A stretch of DNA of 58,992 nucleotides from Nemertoderma westbladi (Eukaryota; Xenacoelomorpha; Nemertodermatida; Nemertodermatidae): contig JAUCBJ010004831.1 in assembly GCA_032718475.1 (NCBI GenBank), positions 1 to 58,992 on the forward strand, in the 5' to 3' direction. Under the pieces are notes generated by a model. That model was not told the DNA's origin, did not search any database, and saw only the letters and a program-made list of their open reading frames with translations. Numbering within the stretch: position 1 is the stretch's first letter; the number at the start of each line of letters is the position of its first letter. The position numbers and the translations under genes were made by a program. This document shows positions 35,101 to 46,311 of this stretch, one piece after another.

Positions 35101-38100
35101 TAGTTACAGGTCCCGATCCTAACAAAGAGAGTTTTCACCCAAACGTAGTCCCAGGTCCCGATCCCATCTAAGGGAGGTATCACCCAAATCGAGTCCCAGG
35201 TCCCGATCCCATCTAAGAGAGGTGTCACCCATATGGAGTACCAGGTCCCGATCCCCTCAAAGAGAGGTTTCACCCCAAAGTAGTTACAGGTTCCGATCCT
35301 AACAAAGAGAGGTTTCACCCCAACGTAGTTACAGGTCCCGATCCCAACAAAGAGAGGTGTCACCTAAACGTTGTTACAGGTCCCGATCCCATCAAAGGGG
35401 GGTGTCACCCAAACGCAGTCCCAGGTCCCGATCCCCTCAAAGAGAGGTTTCACCCCAAAGTAGTTACAGGTTCCGATCCTAACAAAGAGAGGTTTCACCC
35501 CAACGGGTCCAGATCCCAACAAAGAGAAGTGTCACCTAAACGTAGTTACAGGTCCCGATCCCAACAAAGAGAGGTGTCACCCCAACGTAGTCCCAGGTCC
35601 CGATCCCAACAAAGGGAGGTGTCACCCATAAGGAGTCCCAGGTCCCGATCCCAACAAAGAGAGGTGTCACCCAAACGTAGTTACAGGTCCCGATCCCAAC
35701 AAAGAGAGGTGTCACCCCAACGTAGTCCCAGGTCCCGATCCCAACAAAGGGAGGTGTCACCAATATGGAGTCCGAGGTCCCGATCCCAACAAAGAGAGGT
35801 GTCACCAATATGGAGTCCCAGGTCCCGATCCCAACAAAGAGAGGTGTCACCGCAACGTAGTCCCAGGTCCCGATCCCAACAAAGGGAGGTGTCACCCATA
35901 AGGAGTCCCAGGTCCCGATCCCAACAAAGAGAGGTGTCACCCATGAGGAGCCCCAGGTCCCGATCCCATCAAAGGGAGGTGTCACCCAAACGTAGTCCCA
36001 AATCCCGATCCCAACAAAGGGAGGTGTCACCCATATGGAATCCCAGGTACCGATCCCATCAAAGGGAGGTGTCACACATAAGGAGTCCAGGTCCCGATCC
36101 CAACAAAGAGAGGTGTCACCCAAACGTAGTCCCAGGTCCCGATCCCATGAAAGATAGGTGTCACCCAAACGTAGTCCCAGGTCCCGATCCCATGAAAGAT
36201 AGGTGGCACCCATAAGGAGTCCCAGGTCCCGATCCCAACAAATAGAGGTGTCACCCAAACGTAGTCCCAGGTCCCGATCCCATGAAAGGGAGGTGTCACC
36301 CATATGGAGTCCCAGGTCCCGATCCCATCAAAGAGATGTGTCACACCAAAGAAGTTACAGCTCCCGATCCTAACAAAGAGAGGTGTCACCCAAACGTAGT
36401 CCCAGGTCCCGATCCCATGAAAGATAGGTGTCACCCAAACGTAGTCCCAGGTCCCGATCCCAACAAAGAGAGGTGTCACCCAAACGTAGTTACAGGTCCC
36501 GATCCCAACAAAGAGAGGTGTCACCCCAACGTAGTTACAGGTCCCGATCCCAACAAAGAGATGTGTCACCCATATGGAGTCCCAGGTCCCGATCCCAACA
36601 AAGGGAGGTGTCACCCATAAGGAGTCCCAGGTCCCGTTCCCATCAAAGGGAGGTGTCACCCAAACGTAGTTACAGGTCCCGGTCCCAAAAAAGGGAGGTG
36701 TCACCCAAATGGAGTCCCAAGTCCCGATCCCATCAAAGGGAGGTGTCACCCATATGGAGTCCCAGGTCCCGATCCCCTCAAAGAGAGGTTTCACCCCAAA
36801 GTAGTTACAGGTCCCGATCCTAACAAAGAGAGTTTTCACCCAAACGTAGTCCCAGGTCCCGATCCCATCTAAGGGAGGTATCACCCAAATCGAGTCCCAG
36901 GTCCCGATCCCATCTAAGAGAGGTGTCACCCATATGGAGTACCAGGTCCCGATCCCCTCAAAGAGAGGTTTCACCCCAAAGTAGTTACAGGTTCCGATCC
37001 TAACAAAGAGAGGTTTCACCCCAACGTAGTTACAGGTCCCGATCCCAACAAAGAGAGGTGTCACCTAAACGTTGTTACAGGTCCCGATCCCATCAAAGGG
37101 GGGTGTCACCCAAACGCAGTCCCAGGTCCCGATCCCCTCAAAGAGAGGTTTCACCCCAAAGTAGTTACAGGTTCCGATCCTAACAAAGAGAGGTTTCACC
37201 CCAACGGGTCCAGATCCCAACAAAGAGAGGTGTCACCTAAACGTAGTTACAGGTCCCGATCCCAACAAAGAGAGGTGTCACCCCAACGTAGTCCCAGGTC
37301 CCGATCCCAACAAAGGGAGGTGTCACCCATAAGGAGTCCCAGGTCCCGATCCCAACAAAGAGAGGTGTCACCCAAACGTAGTTACAGGTCCCGATCCCAA
37401 CAAAGAGAGGTGTCACCCCAACGTAGTCCCAGGTCCCGATCCCAACAAAGGGAGGTGTCACCAATATGGAGTCCGAGGTCCCGATCCCAACAAAGAGAGG
37501 TGTCACCAATATGGAGTCCCAGGTCCCGATCCCAACAAAGAGAGGTGTCACCCCAACGTAGTCCCAGGTCCCGATCCCAACAAAGGGAGGTGTCACCCAT
37601 AAGGAGTCCCAGGTCCCGATCCCAACAAAGAGAGGTGTCACCCAAACGTAGTTACAGGTCCCGATCCCAACAAAGAGAGGTGTCACCCCAACGTAGTCCC
37701 AGGTCCCGATCCCAACAAAGGGAGGTGTCACCCATAAGGAGTCCCAGGTCCCGTTCCCATCAAAGGGAGGTGTCACCCAAACGTAGTTACAGGTCCCGGT
37801 CCCAAAAAAGGGAGGTGTCACCCAAATGGAGTCCCAAGTCCCGATCCCATCAAAGGGAGGTGTCACCCAAATTGAGTCCCAGGCCCCGATCCCATCAAAG
37901 GGAGGTGTCACCCATATGGAGTCCCAGGTCCCGATCCCAACAAAGAGAGGTTTCACCCATAAGGAGTTCCAGGTCCCGATCCAAACAAAGAGAGGTGTCA
38001 CCCATGAGGAGCCCCAGGTCCCGATCCCATCAAAGGGAGGTGTCACCCAAACGTAGTCCCAAATCCCGATCCCAACAAAGGGAGGTGTCACCCATATGGA

Positions 38101-41100
38101 ATCCCAGGTACCGATCCCATCAAAGGGAGGTGTCACACATAAGGAGTCCAGGTCCCGATCCCAACAAAGAGAGGTGTCACCCAAACGTAGTCCCAGGTCC
38201 CGATCCCATGAAAGATAGGTGTCACCCAAACGTAGTCCCAGGTCCCGATCCCATGAAAGATAGGTGGCACCCATAAGGAGTCCCAGGTCCCGATCCCAAC
38301 AAAGAGAGGTGTCACCCAAACGTAGTCCCAGGTCCCGATCCCATGAAAGGGAGGTGTCACCCATATGGAATCCCGGTACCGATCCCATCAAAGGGAGGTG
38401 TCACCCATAAGGTGTCCCAGGTCCCGATCCCAACAAAGGGAGGTGTCACCCAAACGTAGTCCCAGATTCAGATCCCATCAAAGAGAGGTGTCACCCATAA
38501 GGAGTCCCAGGTCCCGATACCATCAAAGGGAGGTGTCACCCAAACGTAGTCCCAGATTCAGATCCCATCAAAGAGAGGTGTCACCCATAAGGAGTCCCAG
38601 GTCCCGATCCCAACAAAGAGAGGTGTCACCCAAACGTAGTCCCAGGTCCCGATCCCATGAAAGGGAGGTGTCACCCATATGGAATCCCAGGTACCGATCC
38701 CATCAAAGGGAGGTGTCACCCATAAGGTGTCCCAGGTCCCGATCCCAACAAAGGGAGGTGTCACCCAAACGTAGTCCCAGATTCAGATCCCATCAAAGAG
38801 AGGTGTCACCCATAAGGAGTCCCAGGTCCCGATCCCAACAAAGAGAGGTGTCACCCATAAGGAGTCCCAGGTCCCGATCCCAACAAAGAAAGGTGTCACC
38901 CAAACGTAGTCCCAGGTCCCGATCCCATGAAAGATAGGTGTCACCCATAAGGAGTCCCAGGTCCCGATACCATCAAAGGGAGGTGTCACCCATAAGGAGT
39001 CCCAGGTCCCGATCCCATCAAAGGGAGGTGTCACCCATAAGGAGTCCCAGGATCAGATCCCTTCAAAGAGAGCAGTCCCAGGTCCCAATCCCATCAAAGA
39101 GAGGAGTCACCCATATGGAGTCCCAGGTCCCGATCCCAACAAAGAGAGGTGTCACTAAAACGTAGTCCCAGGTCCCGATCCCATGAAAGATAGGTGTCAC
39201 CCAAACGTAGTCCCAGGTCCCGATGCCATGAAAGATAGGTGGCACCCATAAGGAGTCCCAGGCCCCGATCCCAACAAAGAGAGGTGTCACCCAAACGTAG
39301 TCACAGGTCCCGATCCCATGAAAGATAAGTGTCACCCATAAGGAGTCCCAGGTCCCGATCCCATCAAAGGGAGGTGTCACCCATAAGGAGTCCCAGGTCC
39401 CGATCCCAACAAAGGGAGGTGTCACCCAAACGTAGTCCCAGATTCAGATCCCATCAAAGAGAGGTGTCACCCATAAGGAGTCCCAGGTCCCGATACCATC
39501 AAAGGGAGGTGTCACCCATAAGGAGTCCCAGGTCCCGATCCCATCAAAGGGAGGTGTCACCCATAAGGAGTCCCAGGTCCCGATCCCATCAAAGGGAGGT
39601 GTCACCCATAAGGAGTCCCAGGTTCAGATCCCTTCAAAGAGAGCAGTCCCAGGTCCCGATCCCATCAAAGGGAGGTGTCACCCAAACGTAGTCCCAGATC
39701 CCGATACAAACAGAGGGAGGTGTCACCCATAAGGAGTCCCAGGTCCCGATCCTAACAAAGAGAGGTGTCACACAAACGTAGTCTCAGGTCCCGATCCCAT
39801 CAAAGGGAGGTGTCACCCATAAGGAGTCCCAGGTCCCGATCCCATCAAAGGGAGGTGTCACCCATAAGGAGTCCCAGGTCCCGATCCCGATACAAACAGA
39901 GAGAGGTGTCACCCATAAGGAGTCCCAGGTCCCGATCCTAACAAAGAGAGGTGTCACACAAACGTAGTCTCAGGTCCCGATCCCATCAAAGGGAGGTGTC
40001 ACCCATAAGGAGTCCCAGGTCCCGATCCCATCAAAGGGAGGTGTCACCCATAAGGAGTCCCAGGTCCCGATCCCAACAAAGGGAGGTGTCACCCAAACGT
40101 AGTCCCAGATGCAGATCCTATCAAAGCGAGGTGTCACCCATAAGGAGTCCCAGGTCCCGATCCCATCAAAGGGAGGTGTCACCCATATGGAATCCCAGGT
40201 CCCAATCCCATCAAAGGGAGGTTTCACCCATATGGAGTCCCAGGTCCCGATCCCAACAAAGAGAGGTTTCACCCATAAGGAGTCCCAGGTCCCGATCCCA
40301 ACAAAGAGAGGTTTCACCCATAAGGAGTCCCAGGTCCCGATCCCAACAAAGAGAGGTGTCACCCATGAGGAGCCCCAGGTCCCGATACCATCAAAGGGAG
40401 GTGTCACCCATAAGGAGTCCCAGGTCCCGATCCCATCAAAGGGAGGTGTCACCCATAAGGAGTCCCAGGTCCCGATCCCATCAAAGGGAGGTGTCACCCA
40501 TAAGGAGTCCCAGGTCCCGATCCCATCAAAGGTAGGTGTCACCCAAACGTAGTCCCAGATCCCGATCCCAACAAAGGGAGGTGTCACCCATAAGGAGTCC
40601 CAGGTCCCGATCCCAACAAAGAGAGGTGTCACCCAAACGTAGTCCCAGGTCCCGATCCCATGAAAGATAGGTGTCACCCATAAGGAGTCCCAGGTCCCGA
40701 TCCCATCAAAGGGAGGTGTCACCCATAAGGAGTCCCAGGTCCCGATCCCAACAAAGAGAGGTGTCACCCAAACGTAGTCCCAGGTCCCGATCCCAACAAA
40801 GAGAGGTGTCACCCAAACGTAGTCCCAGGTCCCGATCCCATGAAAGATAGGTGTCACCCATAAGGAGTCCCAGGTCCCGATCCCATCAAAGGGAGGTGTC
40901 ACCCATAAGGAGTCCCAGGTCCCGATCCCAACAAAGAGAGGTGTCACCCAAACGTAGTCCCAGGTCCCGATCCCATGAAAGATAGGTGTTCACCCATAAG
41001 GAGTCCCAGCTCCCGATCCCATCAAAGCGAGGTGTCCCACATATGGAGTCACAGGTCCCGATCCCATCAAAGAGAGGTGTCACACCAAAGAAGTTACAGC

Positions 41101-43080
41101 TCCCGATCCTAACAAAGAGAGGTGTCACCCAAACGGCGTCCCAGGTCCCGATCCCATCAAAGCGAGGTGTCACCCATAAGGAGTCCCAGCTCCCAATCCC
41201 ATCTAAGGGAGGTGTCACCCATATGGAGTCCCAGGTCCCGATCCCCACAAAGAGAGGTGTCACCTAAACGTAGTTACTGGTCCCGATCCCAACAAAGAGA
41301 GGTGTCACCCAAACGTAGTTACAGGTCCAGATCCCATCAAAGAGAGGTGTCACCCATAAGGTGTCCCAGGTCCCGATCCCAACAAAGGGATGTGTCACCC
41401 ATAAGGAGTCCCAGGTCCCGTTCCCATCAAAGAGAGGTGTCACCCAAACGTAGTCCCAGGTCCCGATCCCATCAAAGAGAGGTATCACCCATATGGAGTC
41501 CCAGGTTCAGATCCCATCAAAGAGAGGTGTCACCAATATGGAGTCCCAGGTCCCGATCCCAACAAAGAGAGGTGTCACCCAAACGGAGTCCCAGGTCCCG
41601 ATCCCATCAAAGAGAGGTGTCACCAATATGGAGTCCGAGGTTCCGATCCCATTAAAGAGATGTGTCACCAATATGGAGTCCCAGGTCCCGATCCCAACAA
41701 AGAGAGGTGTCACCCAAACGGAGTCCTAGGTCCCGATCCCATCAAAGAGAGGTGTCACCAATATGGAGTCCCAGGTCCCGATCCCAACAAAGAGAGGTGT
41801 CACCCAAACGGAGTCCTAGGTCCCGATCCCATCAAAGAGAGGTGTCACCAATATGGAGTCCCAGGTCCAGATCCCAACAAAGAGAGGTGTCACCCATAAG
41901 GAGTCCCAGGTCCCGATCCCATCAAAGGGGGGTGTCACCCATAAGGAGTCCCAGGTCCCGATCCCTACAAAGAGAGGTGTCACCCATAAGGAGTCCCAGG
42001 TCCCGATCCCATCAAAGGGAGGTGTCACCCATAAGGAGTCCCAGGTCCCGATCCCATCAAAGGGAGGTGTCACCCAAACGTAGTCCCAGGTCCCGATCCC
42101 ATCAAAGAGAGGTGTCACCCATATGGAGTCCCAGGTTCAGATCCCATCAAAGAGAGGTATCACCCAAACGGAGTCCTAGGTCCCGATCCCATCAAAGAGA
42201 GGTGTCACCAATATGGAGTCCCAGGTCCCGATCCCAACAAAGAGAGGTGTCACCCAAACGGAGTCCCAGGTCCCGATCCCATCAAAGAGAGGTGTCACCA
42301 ATATGGAGTCCGAGGTTCCGATCCCATTAAAGAGATGTGTCACCAATATGGAGTCCCAGGTCCCGATCCCTACAAAGAGAGGTGTCACCCAAACGTAGTC
42401 CCAGGTCCCGATCCCATCAAAGAGAGGTGTCACCCATATGGAGTCCCAGGTTCAGATCCCATCAAAGAGAGGTATCACCCAAACGGAGTCCTAGGTCCCG
42501 ATCCCATCAAAGAGAGGTGTCACCAATATGGAGTCCCAGGTTCCGATCCCAACAAAGAGAGGTGTCACCCAAACGGAGTCCCAGGTCCCGATCCCATCAA
42601 AGAGAGGTGTCACCAATATGGAGTCCGAGGTTCCGATCCCATTAAAGAGATGTGTCACCAATATGGAGTCCCAGGTCCCGATCCCAACAAAGAGAGGTGT
42701 CACCCAAACGGAGTCCTAGGTCCCGATCCCATCAAAGAGAGGTGTCACCAATATGGAGTCCCAGGTCCCGATCCCAACAAAGAGAGGTGTCACCCAAACG
42801 GAGTCCTAGGTCCCGATCCCATCAAAGAGAGGTGTCACCAATATGGAGTCCCAGGTCCAGATCCCAACAAAGAGAGGTGTCACCCATAAGGAGTCCCAGG
42901 TCCCGATCCCATCAAAGGGGGGTGTCACCCATAAGGAGTCCCAGGTCCCGATCCCTACAAAGAGAGGTGTCACCCATAAGGAGTCCCAGGTCCCGATCCC
43001 ATCAAAGGGAGGTGTCACCCATAAGGAGTCCGAGGTCCCGATCCCATCAGAGAGAGGTGTCACCCAAACGGAGTCCCAGG
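23136..43080 (+). repeat. 45-bp minisatellite, about 440 units
   Basis: The unit runs GATCCCAACAAAGAGAGGTG then TCACCCAAACGGAGTCCCAG then GTCCC (45 bp). Main variant classes are ACGTAGTTACAG, CATATGGAGTCC, CATAAGGAGTCC, CAAATGGAGACC and a GAAAGATAGGTGGCACCC form. Because 45 is a multiple of 3 and most variants avoid stops, three plus frames and two minus frames stay open for hundreds of codons. The plus frame matching the lectin-like gene reads SPKRSPRSRSQQREV. Occasional 1-bp and 8-bp deletions break frames, so no single frame crosses the array. Left edge: joins a Gypsy integrase. Right edge: interrupted by a TIR element at 43081, with a last fragment at 44551-44580. Confidence 0.97.
30241..38143 (+). 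repeat. higher-order repeats of about 1.7-2.1 kb within the 45-bp array
   Basis: A unit lacking one C (GGAGTCCAGGTCCC) recurs at 30241, 32339, 34381, 36082 and 38143, spaced 2098, 2042, 1701 and 2061 bp. An 8-bp-deleted unit (CCAACGGGTCC) recurs at 29661, 30867, 31624, 35502 and 37203. Blocks 1701 bp apart around 34.4-35.4 and 36.1-37.1 kb encode identical translations. Confidence 0.88.
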
Positions 43081-44550
43081 GGGACTCTTACACTTTACCG
43101 TGCCATTATAGCCATATTTTGATATAATAAAATGATCTTAAAATATTTGTTCTATAACAAAATTTTTTTATATTAAATGAATGGATAATATGTTCTATGT
43201 TCTATGTTCTAATGGATAATATGTTCTAAAACATTAAAAAAAGAAACAAAAACTAGCTAGTAAAAAAAATTTATACAAAGATAACATACAATAAAACATT
43301 AACAAAATTTTTATATGAAATGGATTGATAATGTTCTAGAACATTTAAAACAAGAAACAAAAACTAGCTAGCTTGCCATTTTAGCAATTTTTTGGTATAA
43401 TAAAGTGATAGTTTTTAATCTATCATATCATAATTAGGGAAACTAGAAGGAAGTGAAGGAAGAGTACCCGGTTTAGTAACAAACAATAAAAACATTAGCT
43501 ATACACAAGACATAACAAAATGTAATTGTACGTAGAGCAAATTACGGCTATCACTTGCGTAAATATATATTATATAATTACACCATGACCCGTAATATAG
43601 TGTCATTTTCAGATGACACGGACCCCCCCCCCCCCCCCCCAAATTTTTCAACAAATCTTTATCATATTGTTTGAAATTTGAAACACAATTAGTTCAACTC
43701 ACCGTGGTTGTTACCATGAAGCCGAATTTTCGATTTCGCCTTTAAATTTTATTTATAAGCGTTTTAAAAAAGTGTCATGCGAAATCGCACCCTCTGTATC
43801 ATTGCCATTCTTCACTTTAGTCGTAACTTTTTCATATCGATAGAAAGCTTGCGTTGAAAAGATTCCAAATATGTAACAATGTCTGAATTTCGTTGAGAAA
43901 CAGCTGAGAAATAGGCGTTCAAAGATTGCAAGAATTATTGTTCGCTGCAAGCCATTTATTCTATTTTATAAATACACAAAATTCTAGAACGTGTTATTTA
44001 TTTTATGAGTTGGTTGGCAACAGCGGTATGCCTATACGATATATATATTACGTAGCTAATCATACATAAACAAATTGTTCCAGAATATTGTGTATTTATT
44101 AAATAGAATAAATGACCTGCAGTGAACGATAATTCTTGCAATCTTTAAACGCCTATTTCTCAGCTGTTTCTTAACGAAATTCAGATATTGTAACATATTT
44201 GGAATCCTTGCAACGCAAGCGTTCTATTGATGTGAAAAAATTACGACTAATGTGAAGAATGGCAATGATACAGAGGGTGCGATTTCGCAAAAGACACTTT
44301 TTTAAAACGCTTATAAATAAAATTTAAAGGCGAAATAGAAAATTCCGGCTTCATGGTAACAACCACGGTGAGTTGAACTAGTTATGTTTCAAATTTCAAA
44401 CAATATGATAAAGATTTGTAGAAAAATTTGGGGGGGGGGGGGTCCGTGTCATCAGAAAATGACACTATATTACGGGTCATGGTGTATAACAATTATATTT
44501 TTTTGAATTATATTGAATATATAGGTGGCTCGGTAAACTGTAAGAGAGCC
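43081..44550. mobile_element. TIR element inserted in the 45-bp array
   Basis: The ends are imperfect inverted repeats: GGGACTCTTACACTTTACCG at the left and, in reverse complement, GGCTCTCTTACAGTTTACCG at the right (20 of 24 match over the longer alignment). It is flanked on both sides by GTCCCAGG (43073-43080 and 44551-44558), which is also array sequence. An 8-bp duplication would suit a hAT-type insertion. No transposase is seen, so it is non-autonomous. It contains an internal duplication (ACAAAAACTAGCTAG near 43240 and 43360) and a nested foldback element. Confidence 0.65.
43581..44484. mobile_element. 904-bp foldback (palindromic) element with TA target duplication
   Basis: CACCATGACCCGTAATATAG at 43581 is mirrored by its reverse complement ending at 44484, and the two arms pair over about 415 bp each around a spacer of about 75 bp. 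The flanking dinucleotide TA on both sides fits a Tc1/mariner-type MITE. Each arm holds a homopolymer at the same place: 18 C at 43623-43640 and 13 G at 44430-44442. No ORF. Confidence 0.88.
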
Positions 44551-44580
44551 GTCCCAGGTCCCGATCCCATCAGAAAGAGG
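44551..44580 (+). repeat. last fragment of the 45-bp array
   Basis: GTCCCAGGTCCCGATCCCAT plus CAGAAAGAGG is a partial 45-bp unit in the same orientation as the array, on the far side of the TIR element. Confidence 0.9.
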
Positions 44581-44870
44581 GGCAACTAATACCCTAGCAG
44601 ATGCACAGCTTCTACTAAATAAAGTGGAGAGGGCTGCTGAGGAGGTTGGATTGCATATAAATGCTACCAAGGCCGAATTCATGACCATTCTTTAATATTG
44701 ATGGAAACTTGACAACCATTGATAATAATCAACTAAGGAAGGTCGATGACTTCCAGTACCTTGGATCATGGATAGAGAGTAGCAAAAAGGACATAGAAGT
44801 TAGGAAAGCAAAGGCTTGGGTAGCTCTATCAAAAAAATGGATACCATCTGGAAATCAGATCTAGAGACTG
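44581..44870 (+). mobile_element. LINE reverse-transcriptase fragment
   Basis: Encodes NTLADAQLLLNKVERAAEEV, GLHINATKAEFM and, after a frame change, LRKVDDFQYLGSWIESSKKD and IEVRKAKAWVAL. This is the RT thumb region of an RTE-like LINE related to, but distinct from, the 54.5-kb element (which has DDFCYLGSWIRKSGEDLRIR). About 290 bp only, dead. Confidence 0.88.
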
Positions 44871-45421
44871 TGTAGAATCACTTGAAGGGGATACTGAACT
44901 TGGGATAAACAAAATTTGCGACAACTATGGAGAAGCGGAAGCCTGGTAGGATCTCATTTCTACTATCCGATCTCGCTCAATCTACAGTAGTAGTAGGAGT
45001 TTTAGTAGCACATGTCTTTATTTGATTTATTTATCGTCGCCCAAAGGTCTCTGATCCACAACTTTATTTGTATCAAAAGGTTACAAAGGCGCGCAAATTA
45101 CTTAATGAAATGGCATATGTGTAGTGTTGTACACGTGTTTTCATCACAGATTTACAGAGTTTATTACGGTAGCCTTCAAACAATTGGCGGCAGGCGGACA
45201 GACAAACAGTCCGTCGACCGACATGCTGTAACAGCGGCACCGTATGCTATGCTTTACTGCGCCTGGCGCCCCACAAATTCCTATTTTTCCTGCTTTGCTC
45301 TTGATATGTTAAATATACCGTTCGGAACAAGCGGGAAAAAAAAACTTACTTATTTACCATAAAATAAATAATTAATCTCTCCATTTATTCCCATTATTAT
45401 TAACTTTTAGTAATGCCCTAC
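44871..45421. other. intronic spacer
   Basis: No supportable gene. It is the donor side of the giant SLC23 intron. Confidence 0.4.
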
Positions 45422-45657
45422 CTGGAATAGTATTATCCAATAGGAACGCGATACTCCCACCAACAAACATATTAGTTGTCAACAACACCAGAATCAGCTG
45501 ATTAAATTCCTCGTTATTAGTCAAAACATAATCAGTGTGGGCTCTCGTCCAATGAGGAACCGCGAATCCCATGATTATTGAGAATCCAAATATTAACAGA
45601 TTCCTGGGGCTGTTCATATTCGTGAATTGTAGATTAGAAATTCCAACAGCTGCGATC
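45422..45657 (-). CDS. SLC23A-like: SLC23-like transporter, penultimate exon
   Basis: Encodes IAAVGISNLQFTNMNSPRN, LLIFGFSIIMGFAVP and LLTTNMFVGGSIAFLLDNTI, ending in P-G. These are the late transmembrane spans of SLC23 carriers; the N-M-N-S-x-R-N-L and M-F-V-G-G blocks are diagnostic. The acceptor TTCTCTTCAG precedes 45657; the first base completes a Met codon from the 46.2-kb exon. The donor CCAG|GTAGGG follows 45422 and leaves one base, completed as Gly at 736-735. Reading through the donor gives an unrelated stop at 45372, as expected of intron. Confidence 0.94.
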
Positions 45658-46005
45658 CTGAAGAGAATGATAGTAATGGTGGATCACCGTAGGTCAGTTA
45701 CCAAAGCGAAAACAATCTTATGGGGGAGAGAGACGTTCGTTTATTGTTTTGATTAGAGATTCAACCGTGCTGCAATCTGGGTTTTTCAGATACGGGGGAA
45801 CTTTCGACGCAGTCAAAATTCACCTCTCTGCAGGGGAAAGTTGACGTAAGTAATATTGAGGTGAGATAATAAATCGCTGGTAATTGTTGTATAGCCCCCC
45901 CCCCCCCCCCCCCCTGTCTTGTTTCGACATGTTCATATCCAATGGTCAATAACTTTAGGTCCTTAATTACTGTACATACGGTCAAACTACGTATCCTTTG
46001 TCATG

Positions 46006-46115
46006 GCGTCATATAAAGTAAGTTTAAAGCGTCATATAAAGTAAGTTTAAAGCGTCATATAAAGTAAGTTTAAAGCGTCATATAAAGTAAGTTTAAAGCG
46101 TCATATAAAGTAAGA
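46006..46115. repeat. 23-bp tandem repeat, 5 copies
   Basis: GCGTCATATAAAGTAAGTTT recurs at 46006, 46029, 46052, 46075 and 46098. It lies in the short SLC23 intron between 45658 and 46208. Confidence 0.92.
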
Positions 46116-46208
46116 TTACCTATAATTTTCGTTGCCAATTTTTCTGCTGCGATATTATGCCGCATCTTTAGAAAAAATGTTATTATTATTATTTTAGAAT
46201 AAACTTAC

Positions 46209-46311
46209 ATAGCGAACATTGCCATAAACACCCCTCCTATAATTGGTTGAGGAATGGTCACAAAGATTGCTCCAAATTTTCCAAAAGCTCCAAAAATCAT
46301 CATTAATATTC
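46209..46311 (-). CDS. SLC23A-like: SLC23-like transporter, internal exon
   Basis: 103-bp exon between acceptor CGTTTCAG and donor GTAAGT. Reads GILMMIFGAFGKFGAIFVTI then PQPIIGGVFMAMFAM. The K-F-G-A and I-P-x-P-I-x-G-G-x-F blocks are conserved in SLC23 proteins. The first two bases complete a Gly with the 49.4-kb exon, and the last two begin Met completed at 45657. It is too short and low in codon signal to be found by ORF length alone; homology and phase identify it. Confidence 0.94.

Larger units (their letters stand above)
737..45421 (-). other. giant last intron of the SLC23-like gene (about 44.7 kb)
   Basis: The interval runs from donor CCAG|GTAGGG after 45422 to acceptor TTTTTCAG before 736. 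Both sides carry matching split-codon phase and continuous SLC23 homology (DNTIP-G-SDKDRG). It contains a plus-strand lectin-like gene, at least five retroelement remnants, a 20-kb minisatellite and a TIR element. It assumes the assembly is collinear here. Confidence 0.8.

Noticed and set aside
23014-42433. Long minus-strand and alternate plus-strand open frames (up to 384 codons) in the 45-bp array as separate genes
   Set aside because: They are frame shadows of a 45-bp unit that lacks stops in five frames; most begin without ATG context, have no domain and no splice or poly(A) signals. Annotated as a repeat instead.
45372-45421. Extension of the SLC23 exon to the stop at 45372
   Set aside because: A good donor lies at 45421, the extension has no family similarity, and a proper C-tail exon in the right phase exists at 736-465.
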